The position numbers and the translations under genes were made by a program. A stretch of 64,000 bases of DNA, from the NCBI GenBank assembly GCA_003117195.1, contig BDSI01000002.1, positions 1,203,328-1,267,327 on the forward strand, written 5' to 3'. Below the pieces are notes generated by a model. It had not been told where the DNA came from and did not search any database. It worked only from the letters and a program-made list of their open reading frames with translations. Source of the stretch: Eudorina sp. 2006-703-Eu-15 (Eukaryota > Chlorophyta > Chlorophyceae > Chlamydomonadales > Volvocaceae). Below, piece by piece: positions 37,418 to 62,587 of this stretch. Each line of letters starts with the position of its first letter. Positions within the stretch are counted from its first letter, which is position 1.

Positions 37418-39765
37418 GGGGGGCATATGCGCGGACCGTCGGGGCCGCAGGTGCGGTGTCGCTGCAGGTCCGCGGTAACGGTCACAGCGGGCTCTGGACC
37501 CTTCGAGGAGGGTACGGCGAGCCAGCGGGCCGCTGGGCCGAAGCCCTAACCCAGTGGAGAGTACCTGGAGACGTAGAGAGATGGCTGTGTGAGAGGCGGA
37601 TGGGCGGGGCGATGCTGTTGGTGCCCACTTGTGTTGTCATGAGTGGGGGCGTCGTGGCGATGGTTGATGGTACAGTTGAGGATCGCGAACCGCGAACCGC
37701 GTTGTTTCGTATGTGTTCGGAGGTTTGCAGGAAGTGCTCAGGGGAAGTGCTCCGTATTGGTGCGCAACAGTCTCTGCACGGAACAGTCGGTTGCCAGGAC
37801 GGGTGCTGACGGCCCATTCCGACCCGCCCGCACCGCCGATTCGCCGCACAATATCCCGCGTTTCAGAGCTCAACGAGACAACGTCAGCGAACTAGTTAAG
37901 CACGCAAGCCGTGCGGACCTGAGGGCGAAGAATGTTGATTTGAGCGCATGTCGCGTCGTCGTCGTCGTCGTCGTCGGTTTTGTCGGGTTCGTCGTTGGCG
38001 GTTGACGGTTGCGAGGCAGCTACCGATGGCCTCGACTTCGCGATGCGTTGGTATCTTTGAGGACCGTCGTTCCATTGTAATCCCGCTTGCCTTCAGTAAA
38101 GAACCCCCGAGAAAATGCGATTTGACCGAACCTGGGTTGTGCATCATGCCCCTCCATGCGTCATCTTCGCTCATCTCCGCTCAACACCCATGCAACGGTA
38201 TCCCCACGGAACCCCACCTCGCGGCCCGCATAACGATAATCGGCGGCCTTGCCTGCGGGGTCAGGGTCCTCCCTGCCCACCAGCAGCCGCCCAACAATGG
38301 ACTGGGGGCCGCGCGCGGCGCCACCAGACACACGCAGTGCACGTACCCGACCCCCCGCCACCAAAACGATCCCGGATACCAGTGAGCCACGCATTTCCCC
38401 CCATGGACCCCGGCCGCCGTTTGTTCTTTCGACAAATCGAGACCTTGGAACACTACCTTTTCTGAGACGGAGAGAAAACAAACACCGCCGTCCACTCCGC
38501 AATACTTCCGTCTCTACGCCACCCAAACCAAAGAGAATCCGCCCGCGCCAGTGGACCGTCCCAACGGCCAGCTCGCAGGTCCGCGACGTACCTCTTGAAA
38601 CCCTATGGCTGGTGCAGCAATTGTTGCGCCGATGCAGCCGAGGCGCATCTGCCGACATGCGCGCGCGCCGTCAACCCATCAAATAGTCCAATCAAAGGAC
38701 CCTGATCCAGTCACGAGAGGACACTCAGTCGTAGACGTCCTTACCGCTTCCCTCGCCCCCACATGTCAACGGCCCTCCCTCGTACCCCCCTCAACACCTT
38801 CCCGACCTGCCGTACCGTGACCCGCTCCTCTCCCTCTCCCGCACCTACCGCGCATGCAACACGCCACCCACGCCGCCAGCACACACTCACACTCGCGCAC
38901 GCTGCGGTGGCGCCAAGAAAGGCGCACCTGCAGTGACCTCCCGCATGGGCGGACGGCACCGTGACAGCAGGAGGGCCGCCTGTATCGGTGGACGCCAGCG
39001 GCCCCACCCACCTCCACGGGACGGCCCCCAGCTGCACCCTCCACGACCAACCCGCACCGCACACTGTTCACTTCTCCCCCTTCCACACACACACACACAC
39101 ACACACACACTGGCGGGTTTCATTTCTAAACACACGCGCACACACGCGCGCCTCTCGCTAGTTTCCAAGGGAGAATGCTTCGGCGGTCTTTCAGTTCGGG
39201 GCGGCGTTCGCAGCCCTTGGCCGGTGTCCCTCCCGGCTCGATGGGACACACACACACACCCACGGGCGGGCGGGTTGCAATTCTAAACACACCCACGTCC
39301 GTCGCTCGACCATTGTCTGCTGTGGCCAGTGAACCCATCGGCCGGACTTTCCGACCCAATGGGACACCCACACATGCGTCTGCCCACGAAGCAGTCAAGG
39401 CCAGAAGTTCTGGGGGCAGCAAATCGGACGTTCGGGCACCGCCGTCCCACCCGGCGCTGTGCGCTCCACACCCGCCGCGAACCGTCGCTGCATGGTTCTG
39501 CCGCCGCCACCGCACCGCGCGGCCCCACCGTATCCCCGCCGACCCCGCTGGTCATAACGGTAATTAAATGGGCGCAAATGGGTGAACTAAGCAGCTGCTC
39601 CAGCAGAATTTCTGCAACAGCAACAGCAGGAGTCGTCGACCTTGCATCGACCCTTCCTGCCCGTGTGGCAGCCACCGAGTAAGGGCTGTACACGAGCCTC
39701 ACGGCGCGCCCGGCCGTACAACCGATTCGGTCATACCTTCATGGTCCGGGAAGCACCCCCAACGT
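37418..39765. other. Convergent 3' flanks of DHAR and the 495-aa gene
   Basis: This region holds the 3' UTR of DHAR and, from the other side, that of the minus-strand gene. No additional gene is supported. CA-rich arrays with an embedded GGCGGGTT...TTCTAAACAC motif lie at 39086-39135 and 39247-39291. Confidence 0.5.
38076..38080 (+). terminator. Poly(A) signal (TGTAA) for DHAR
   Basis: This is the first TGTAA after the stop at 37417, giving a 3' UTR of about 0.67 kb, normal for volvocine genes. Confidence 0.5.
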
Positions 39766-42700
39766 CTACTTTGCCGGGGGCTGGGCGGCCGAGGCCTTGT
39801 CGCTGCTCGCCGCGCCGTCGACCTGGGCACTGTTGCCGCGGCTGCTACTCCCGTCTCCATCCCCCTCTTTCCGCTCGTCCTCGTCCTCATCCTCGTCGTC
39901 CTCCTCCTGCCGCCGCCGCACCTCCTCCCACAGCTCCCGCTCAGGCAGCCGAGTGGCACTCCACTGCTGCATGGCCGTCGTTCCGAGGTCGATCAAAATC
40001 TGCGCGAACATGGGAAATTGTTGCGGGGGCTGGTTGGTTGGGGACGGGTGTTAAAAAGTGGTTGGCAGGCGTGGTGCATGAGAGCCGGTCGCGATTGCAT
40101 CGCATCAGACACGCCTCTGCGTGCATCCATCCGCCCACGTCCACCATCCGTCCCGCGCGCAGCCCTGTCCGCCGGCACCCGCCGACCTGCAGAGCCCTGT
40201 CCGCCGGCACCCGCCGACCTGCAGAGCCCTGTCCGCCGGCACCCGCCGACCTGCAGAGCCCTGTCCGCCGGCACCCGCCGACCTGCAGAGCCCTGTCCGC
40301 CGGCACCCGCCGACCTGCAGAGCCCTGTCCGCCGGCACCCGCCGACCTGCAGAGCCCTGTCCGCCGGCACCCGCCGACCTGCAGAGCCCTGTCCGCCGGC
40401 ACCCGCCGACCTGCAGAGCCCTGTCCGCCGGCACCCGCCGACCTGCAGAGCCCTGTCCGCCGGCACCCGCCGACCTGCAGAGCCCGGGCTCCTCGACGAC
40501 GACATCAAAAGGACCGCGGCACCGCTTCCCTCCTGCGCCCAGCTGGATTCCCGTGATGGATTCCGCTAGATCCGCGTTATTCGTTCCTGCTGCAAACACC
40601 CACCTGCGCCGTGTACGACCCCAGCAGGCTGCCGCTGGCAGCCCACGCGCAGTTGGTTGCCCCGACCAGCAGCATGGACACTCCCAGACTGGCCCAAAAC
40701 ACCACGCGCTCCTCGGCCGTGTAGAGCTCCAGCTCAGTCTCTGACTGAGGATGCGGGGGTTGGGTGTGCAAGCAACACCGTGAGCAATGAATCTGCATGG
40801 TCTATTGTTGCTTTGAATGGTCGGTGGAGTGCGGTGCGGTGCGGTCCAGTGCGGTGCGGTGCGGTGCGGTGCAGTGCAGTGCGGTGCAGTGCGGTGCACG
40901 TGCGTATGGTTGGTTTGCGATGGGACCCGCCCCCGTGTGTGTGTGGTGTGTGTGTGGTGTGTACGTGTGCGAATGGTAATCGGAGCGCCCATCACATCCA
41001 CACATCCACCACAGGCCAACCCAAGATGTCCCCGAAACATTTGAATGGTGCCCTGGGTGCGGTGCCTGGCACGGCGAGGCCCACCCCCGATGGACCCCGA
41101 AGGCGACTGATGACGTGATGCGCTGCAGATGAGACCGCAAGCCGGCAGGCCAAGGGCGTGGCACCCGCCGTGCCGCCGCGCAACCACCCAACCACCCAAC
41201 CGACGGGCCCGCGACCCTGATGCCCACCCACCTTCCCGTCCACGTTCGCATCGTCGTAATGCACCGACATCCGCAGCATGATGCCCTTGACGAGCGGCGA
41301 GGGGGAGACGCGGCTGGGCAGCCGCGTCATCACCAGCCGCGTGAAGCGCGCGGCGCGGCCGGCGGAGGCCGCCGACAGGGAGACCTGCGCCGAACCGGAC
41401 AGCGCGGGCCGATGGGTATCATCAGGCAATCAGGGTCGTGGGCAATCAGTGTCGGTTGGATGGTTGGGTGGTTGGGTGGTTGCGCGGCGGCACGGCGGGT
41501 GCCAAGCCCTCCGCCGCCTGGGCGGGCCGCGCAAGACAGGGCGGACCGCGCAGGTGCTTGTTCTCAGGGTGCTGTGTCGCCCTGTCGCCGCTTCCGCAGA
41601 CCTGGTGCCGGATCCCGCCCCCCCCACACACACTTGCACACCCAGAGCCCTCCTCCGGTCTGCCCAAGGTTCCGATCTTCGCTCCCAGGCATTCAAACCC
41701 CCAGTCCGCAGCCCGCAGCCCCCAGCCCGCAGCCCCCAGCCCGCAGCCCGCACCTGCAGGACGATGATGGAGAACGCCGCCATCCAGCGGGCCGTGTCCG
41801 GCGTCACCAGCTTGAACACCTGCAAGTTGGGAGTGACCCACGGGGCGGAGCGGCCACATGGGCCGCAGCAACCGCGGACAGGTCGCTGGCACACGGTACG
41901 CCCGGCCGTCGCTGACGGCTCGGGATTGTCCCCCCGGGAAAACTAACGCAGCTTACTATCGGGTGTAAGCGTTGGTTGGTCGTGGCTGGTTCGTAGCTGG
42001 CTTGTGGTACGACGTCATCGACAGTCAACCACGTCAGCAACGAAGCCGGTTGGCTGCGACACGGGCGATGAAGGAGCTTGGACTCGCCTAGCCTACCGGT
42101 TGTACACACGGTCGTACGGATGTACAACTCCCGGCCTGGCGTCGCCCATGCGCTCTGTGCGCTGACAGCCAAATACCCAGTACACTTATCAACACTTTGA
42201 TGTAACCCCGGACTTCAGCCATACATGCACCCCTGCATCCCCCCACGGCATCAACCCTCGGGACGAACGGCCAGCGTACCTTGCCCCAGTATATGGGGTT
42301 GTTCACGTCGTTGGCACCCGCCAGCAGGCTCCCGTACCATCCCTCCAGAGCAGAGCCGCCGTACCCCCGTACGAGCAGCTCCTGCGCGCCCGCGGCGGCG
42401 CACGACACAAGGAACAGGAAGTCCACTGCCGACCAGTCGAAGGCGGGGAACCTGCGCAAGTCGCAATGGATGCGCGCTGAGGGTCCGAGCGAGGAACCGG
42501 ACCAGGGCCGCCACTGGCACCCGGACTGCCAGACACGCATGATCGGCCCGTGTGTGGCCCATGTCGCGCGTGTGCCTGGCCGGCGCCTCGTTCCAGCCGT
42601 CACCAGCCGCGCTCTGAGCCAGGCCGCCAGACGCTCCCCGAAGGCACATGCGCACACGCACCAAGGGCTTCTCGCTAAACGCACCAACGCAGGTGCTGCA

Positions 42701-45116
42701 CGAGGCGATCCCGGGGCACCTGAACCCGACGGCGCCTGCCCTGCCCTACCCGCACCACCGGCAACGTGCTCCCGACCTCCCGACGCGTCTGCTGTTCCTC
42801 CGCACTGCCAGCCGCCCGCCAACCCCACCGGGAGTCATAAAAGCCACCTGCGCTGCGCGACCTCTCGCCTGGCCCACGCCGCCCCAGAGTCCTGTCAGTC
42901 GCTCGCCCCTCGCCCCCCGCCCCTTCCCTTGACATTTGGTCGGCAACGGCGCGACGGTGCGGCTGTCGGTTGCTCCTGTGGCCGGCGCCCCTGTCCCACT
43001 CCCCAGCTAGGATTCCAGGCGGCCCAAGCCGCGCTGGGTCCTTCCCCCCTCACCATGGCTTCAGGACGTGCATCCTATACAGCCACAGCCCCTGCTCGAC
43101 GGCTTGCCGGGGGATGGCCGGCTGCGGGATGGGGCGTGTGTGAGGTAGCAACCCACAAGTCAGCCGGCAGGCAGGGAGGTTGGCAGGCCGGGGCAGGGAG
43201 GTTGGCAGGCCGGGGCAGGGAGGTTGGCAGGCAGGGGCAGGGAGGTTGGCAGGCAGGGGCAGGGAGGTTGGCAGGCCGGGGCAGGGAGGTTGGCAGGCCG
43301 GGGCAGGGAGGTTGGCAGGCAGGGGCAGGGAGATTGGCAGGCAGGGGCAGGGAGGTTGGCAGGCCGGGGCAGGGAGGTTGGCAGGCCGGGGCAGGGAGGT
43401 TGGCAGGCCGGGGCAGGGAGGTTGGCAGGCCGGGGCAGGGAGGTTGGCAAGCCGGGGCAGGGAGGTTGGCAGGCATGGGCAGGGAGGTTGGCAGGCCGGG
43501 GCAGGGAGGTTGGCAGGCAGGGGCAGGGAGGTTGGCAGGCAGGGGCAGGGAGGTTGGCAGGCAGGGGCAGGGAGGTTGGCAGGCAGGGGCAGGAAGGTTG
43601 GCAGGCAGGGGCAGGGAGGTTGGCAGGCAGGGGCAGGGAGGTTGGCAGGCATGGGCAGGGAGGTTGGCAGGCAGGGGCAGGGAGGTTGGCAGGCATGGGC
43701 AGGGAGGTTGGCAGGCCGGGGCAGGGAGGTTGGCAGGCAGGGGCAGGGAGGTTGGCAGGCAGCAAAAGCGGCAATAATTTTGTGGCGGAGCGCGGGGTTG
43801 GACGGGGAGGCCTACCCAGGACAGGGTCAAGGGTCACGCTGGGGCCGGTAGCGAGAAGGACGCCAGCGAGGGTTCTGGGGCGACGCCAACACGAGACAGT
43901 GATGATAGCAACGTCGTCGCAGGGTGCTGGGCGTTTCGAGGCCAGCGCGCCGGGCCGGCTGCAAACCCTGGACGACCCGCAAATGGACACCCTAGCGCAT
44001 GAAGCCCAATGAAGCGTCGTCGACGATGCGGATCCACAAGTCCGGTGGCTGCGCCTGATTGCTTCGCGAGCCTCTCTTGCTGCTCTCAGAACATCGGCCG
44101 CTCAGCCCTGCGGCCACTCAGCGCTGAGGCCAATCAGCCCTGCGGCCTGCCCCACGTGCGGCCCCCGAGCGCGATCCGCACCCCGGCAGCGCAGGCCCAC
44201 CCACCCCACCGACAGCACAACGCAGGATCACCCAGCGCATCGCAGCCGCGGGAGGAGGGCAGCAGCCGCGGGAAGAGGGCACACAAACGCCCCGTCGCAT
44301 AAACCAACACAGCCCTGACCGCAAGGCCCAGTCCCTGCCGGCGCCTACCATGCCGGCCTTCGCCACCCGCTCGTCCTCATCGGTGCTGCTGTCCGTCTCC
44401 GCCGCAGGTATCCCAGAGCCCAGCGTGAAGAGGGGGTAGTTCTCTTCCTCCTGGTCGATCTCGCTGACCGTCTCCAGCTCCTTAACGCCCCAGCCCGGCC
44501 CAGGGAAGGGCCAGAACAGCACCGCCGCGACCAGCACCACCGGCAACGCGGCGGAGGCGCCCACCGCCAGCGGCGCGCCATCCTTCCAGAGGAGCTCGCG
44601 TGTGGGTTCAATTCCAGAGAGGTTCCCTAATAGTACGGCAAGGCCGTACGTGACCAGAGCGCCAGATATCTTCTCGATGGTGGTGGTGGCGGTCGCGAGG
44701 GTCAGAGGATCCAGGTCCAGCTGGTCGTTGTCGCCGGGGCCTTTGCCGCCGAAGAGGCTGCCGCTGGTGGGGGGGCCAGGTTCCGCTTTGGGGTCATCCT
44801 TACTCCCTGATGTGGCTGATGGAGAGGACGAGGGTGTCGGTCGATCCCGTACCAATGCGAGTCTGCCGCGAAGCCCTCTAGTGCCCTGAACACAACCGAC
44901 GCAAAGCACCCGGCCCCCAAAAGTCTGTGTTGTCACTACCTTTAGATTTGATTGACAATTCAGTAGAAGTTCAATGACTGACAGGAGCAAGTCGCTTACC
45001 AAACACGGTTTCTGATGCAAGGGCACTGTAAGCGCACCAGCTCTCGATCGAGCGCTTAGCGCTATTGGACATTTAACACCACTCTGAAGTAGCTGTCGGT
45101 GCAGGATTTGGGCCAT
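39766..45116 (-). CDS. Probable plastid multi-pass membrane protein, degenerate CPBP-like
   Basis: Exons 45116-45000, 44885-44349, 43121-43054, 42451-42280, 41819-41754, 41384-41232, 40744-40604 and 39999-39766 join in phase into 496 codons (495 aa). The start is the only reasonable ATG (MAQILHRQLL), giving a basic, Ser/Arg-rich, acid-poor N-terminus typical of chloroplast transit peptides. Hydrophobic segments lie near residues 112-135, 148-170, 250-263, 305-322 and 385-410. A Glu/Asp/Arg run (about 446-466) ends the chain. Residues 259-270 (AAAGAQELLVRG) resemble the EExxxR motif of CPBP proteases but with Gln in place of the first Glu. I see no matching His motifs, so it is probably not an active protease. 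The next gene upstream is a true CPBP protein. I cannot name it. Confidence 0.8.
40159..40486. repeat. 32-bp tandem array in an intron, about 10 copies
   Basis: The unit contains AGCCCTGTCCGCCGG, CACCCGCC and GACCTGCAG, and the copies are practically identical. It lies in the last intron (40000-40603) of the 495-aa gene. The unit has no stop in any frame, so long ORFs run through it on both strands without being genes. Confidence 0.95.
40828..40900. repeat. GTGCG/GTGCA pentanucleotide run
   Basis: An interrupted GTGCG array lies in an intron of the 495-aa gene and is followed by GT-rich sequence at 40936-40975. Confidence 0.8.
43163..43763. repeat. 22-bp G-rich minisatellite in an intron, about 27 copies
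   Basis: The unit is GGCAGGGAGGTTGGCAGGCCGG with variants CAGG, CATG or AAGC at its 3' end. It fills half of the 1.2-kb intron between exons 44349 and 43121 of the 495-aa gene. The plus strand has four runs of G per unit, so quadruplex structure is possible. Very long frames on both strands across it are artefacts. Confidence 0.95.
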
Positions 45117-46180
45117 TCTCACAGATAGCTTGATAACACATTAGATTCTGCTGTTCATGGCGCTGATTCCTGGGGCGTCATCCTATGATTGTCAAGTAAT
45201 AGCAATCATTTATAACGGTGCATGTAGATTTCCCGAATGCGCATGAATGCTTTCACGTACGGGTACTGTGTGTTGGTTGGGTAACCGCAACCAGATAGCT
45301 GCATCACCGCAACAAGTAAGCTGTTCCATTCAATTGTCTCGTGCCGTTACTGTCGTCATGAGATTGCGAAAGGTGGCGCCTCAGTTAGCAGAAGTGAGCA
45401 GAAGTGGGTTTACAGGTAACCTGGCAGGCCCCCGGGGGGTCATACGGGCCCGTGTATGCCTCGTTGCCAGGCATCCAGGCATTAGTCTGGATCGGATCTT
45501 AAACTCGCCGGCTATGAGCGTCCATTAGGACTTCCATCCCCGTCCGCGATCAGCGTTTGATCTTAAAGCCCGCTCTCAAAGCCCTCCTCACAAACGGATG
45601 CGTGCGCCCCTCCCCGTCGGTCGCCGACGCACGCATCACGCTCGATGTTCGGCTGCACTTGCAGCGCTGCGCAACCTCATAAGGCCCTGGCCCGCAGGTC
45701 TTGGCACAGTCACATGCCGTCACATGGCACCAAGCGCGGCACCTCCAGCCCCCATTGTTTGGTGACCGCATGAGCCCCCGCGCTTCACTGCCTTCGCAGC
45801 GCAGCCCAATCCGATACGGTAAGGTCCGGCCCGCAGGTCGCCCCGAATATCCCCTCTTGCAAGGCACTGACAATCCCAGCACCAGGCCAAAACCAGTCAG
45901 AGACGAGTACTCGCAGGCAGGGATTCGTCCCTTCGACTGACGCTGTCTCACCGGGAGGCCTTGCCCTGCCGGGCGCGCTGCCATCCGAAACAAGCGAACA
46001 AGCTCCTGCTGCCTCGTCTCATGCACACGACCGCCATCGTGCGCCCGCTCTGCCCACGTGATCGGGGAGCGCGCCACGGGCCTGCCGTGCCGCACCGCTG
46101 TGAGTCGCCAACGGAACTCCTTCTTGCGATCTGCGCTGCAGCGTGCGCTCTGTCGTGTGATCTGCGCTGCAGCGTGCGCT
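45117..46180. other. 3' UTR of the CPBP gene and promoter of the 495-aa gene
   Basis: Both neighbours are on the minus strand, so this holds the end of one transcript and the start of the next. A 24-bp direct repeat (46128-46151 and 46159-46182, period 31) touches the CPBP stop codon. No gene is supported here; a 225-codon minus frame at 45550-46227 has no family signal. Confidence 0.5.
45410..45414 (-). terminator. Candidate poly(A) signal (TGTAA) for the CPBP gene
   Basis: TTACA on the plus strand lies about 770 nt after the CPBP stop. Confidence 0.4.
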
Positions 46181-47269
46181 CTACCCCGAAACGAGCAGCA
46201 GCACCGCCGCGCCGTTGTACGCCCCATGAGCCACCACGCTGACCGCCAGGTTCCGTCCGCTGGCCAGGTAACCCGCGCCCAGCGCCGCGCCCAGCACGAA
46301 CTGCGCGGGCCACTCGGACGCGCTTAGGTGATAGCTGGCGAAGATGGCGGCGTGCAGCACCAGCGGACCTAAATACCGCCGCTGCCATCGCCAGCCCGCA
46401 TGGACCTCCTCGGAACCCGGACCTGGGTCCCGACCCAGATCGCCAGCAGCTTCCGACGGTGCACCCGCAAGTGACCCAAGCAGGACGCCGCGGAAGAGAA
46501 CCTCTTCGGTCAGCGGCGCCAAGACGCACTCGGATATCCCGAGGCTCGCGAGCAAGGCCACCGCTGCCATGGCGCCGTCGCCAGCTTCGCTGTGGAGTAA
46601 GGCGCCAAGGACCTGGGTGTTGCCATCGGCGGTTGGGTCGACGGAAGTGGCGGCTGCGAGGACGATGTTACAGACCGCAACTGCTGCTGCTGCGGCGGCG
46701 GCGGTGCCGGCTCCCCGGACCAGCACAGCTGGGGAGGCTTCGAAGCCCAGGGCGGAGAACACGTCCCGCAGAGCGCTGAGGGCACCGCTGCCGGAGCTGC
46801 CCAGCTGGAGGTTGGGTGGACGACGCGCGAGGGGGCTGTCTGAGAGATTGGAGGTCACCAGGTAGCATGTGGCAAGGGCTTGGCATGCGGATGCAAGGAG
46901 CAGTGACGTCGCTGCGACTTGCAACGGGGCCTGGGTGTTGCTTTCACAAGCTCGCGTCAATGTGCACGCCAGCGGCACCGCGGAGAAGCCCAGCACAGTG
47001 TTCAGGCACATGCCTTGGACTGTGGTTATGGCGGCGGCCACGGGAGAGAAGACAGGGCCAACGGGTAGGGTTGAGCGTCTTCCAGGGGCTTGGGCGTCGA
47101 ACTCCGAAACCCTCGTCGGGGAGGGCGGGTTTTCGGCAAGTGAGGACCCATGGCCATTTTCATCGGGTCTCAGGGCAGTCGCACGGTAGGCGCGCAGAGA
47201 GGACGCCGGAAGCGGCTTGCTGGCGACATGCGCTTGTTTACAAGACAGGGAATCCCGCAGAGCGTACAT
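46181..47269 (-). CDS. CPBP family intramembrane metalloprotease (CAAX/Abi type)
   Basis: Single-exon gene, 362 aa, ATG at 47269, TAG at 46181. All three CPBP motifs are present: EEVLFR (E255, E256, R260), FASYH (F310, H314) and HGAYN (H348, N352). They sit in hydrophobic segments at the C-terminus, as expected for this glutamate/histidine intramembrane protease fold. Earlier hydrophobic stretches lie near residues 75-105, 118-140, 190-210 and 235-250. The first 40 or so residues are basic and Ser/Ala-rich, suggesting a plastid transit peptide. The known family includes CAAX-processing proteases and many plastid members of unknown substrate, so the substrate here is unknown. It lacks introns, unlike its neighbours, and starts 376 bp from symplekin on the opposite strand. 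Confidence 0.88.
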   Translation of the reverse strand: MYALRDSLSCKQAHVASKPLPASSLRAYRATALRPDENGHGSSLAENPPSPTRVSEFDAQAPGRRSTLPVGPVFSPVAAAITTVQGMCLNTVLGFSAVPLACTLTRACESNTQAPLQVAATSLLLASACQALATCYLVTSNLSDSPLARRPPNLQLGSSGSGALSALRDVFSALGFEASPAVLVRGAGTAAAAAAAVAVCNIVLAAATSVDPTADGNTQVLGALLHSEAGDGAMAAVALLASLGISECVLAPLTEEVLFRGVLLGSLAGAPSEAAGDLGRDPGPGSEEVHAGWRWQRRYLGPLVLHAAIFASYHLSASEWPAQFVLGAALGAGYLASGRNLAVSVVAHGAYNGAAVLLLVSG

Positions 47270-47645
47270 GTCAAATCATCTTTATGTAATTACATCGTGT
47301 TCGTCAAGGCAATCATGGGCTGTGAAGCGTTGTCCTTTGACTGCCTGATGCGATACGGCACCTTGTCGGCAGGTGGTTGCGAGTATACGACAACTGGCGA
47401 CAGGCAGCGAGATAGATGTTGCAAGACTCCCCAACGTTCATCTGATATACATTCTGTGCACCTGTTTGAAAACATGAAAGGACTTGGTCACGTTTGACGC
47501 ACTCGCTGATGACGATCGTAGAAAGCTTGCAGAGCGTACGCCGTCGCCGCTTGTATTGAAATGTAAGCGTCATTATGGCGACGGGCGAGTGGTTGGTGCT
47601 CGGTTCGGATTGATAAGGAAGATCTCAAGCACCAAGCTTGCGACC
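47270..47645. promoter_or_regulatory. Shared divergent promoter, CPBP gene and symplekin
   Basis: The ATGs of the minus-strand CPBP gene and plus-strand symplekin are 376 bp apart with no coding between them. Both 5' UTRs and both core promoters must fit here unless symplekin has an unseen 5' exon. No clear TATA box was picked out. Confidence 0.55.

Positions 47646-62587
<14,942 letters not shown>

Noticed and set aside
40159..40486. Possible CRISPR array
   Set aside because: The repeats are contiguous with no unique spacers, and the context is a eukaryotic intron.
40105..41199. 364-codon minus frame and 300-codon plus frame
   Set aside because: Both are generated by the 32-bp tandem array in an intron.
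42281..43777. 498-codon plus-strand frame, and long minus frames over the same DNA
   Set aside because: Most of it is the 22-bp minisatellite, which has no stops in several frames; it overlaps real exons of the 495-aa gene on the other strand.
45550..46227. 225-codon minus frame
   Set aside because: It is Arg/Cys-rich with no family signal and lies mostly in the 3' UTR of the CPBP gene.
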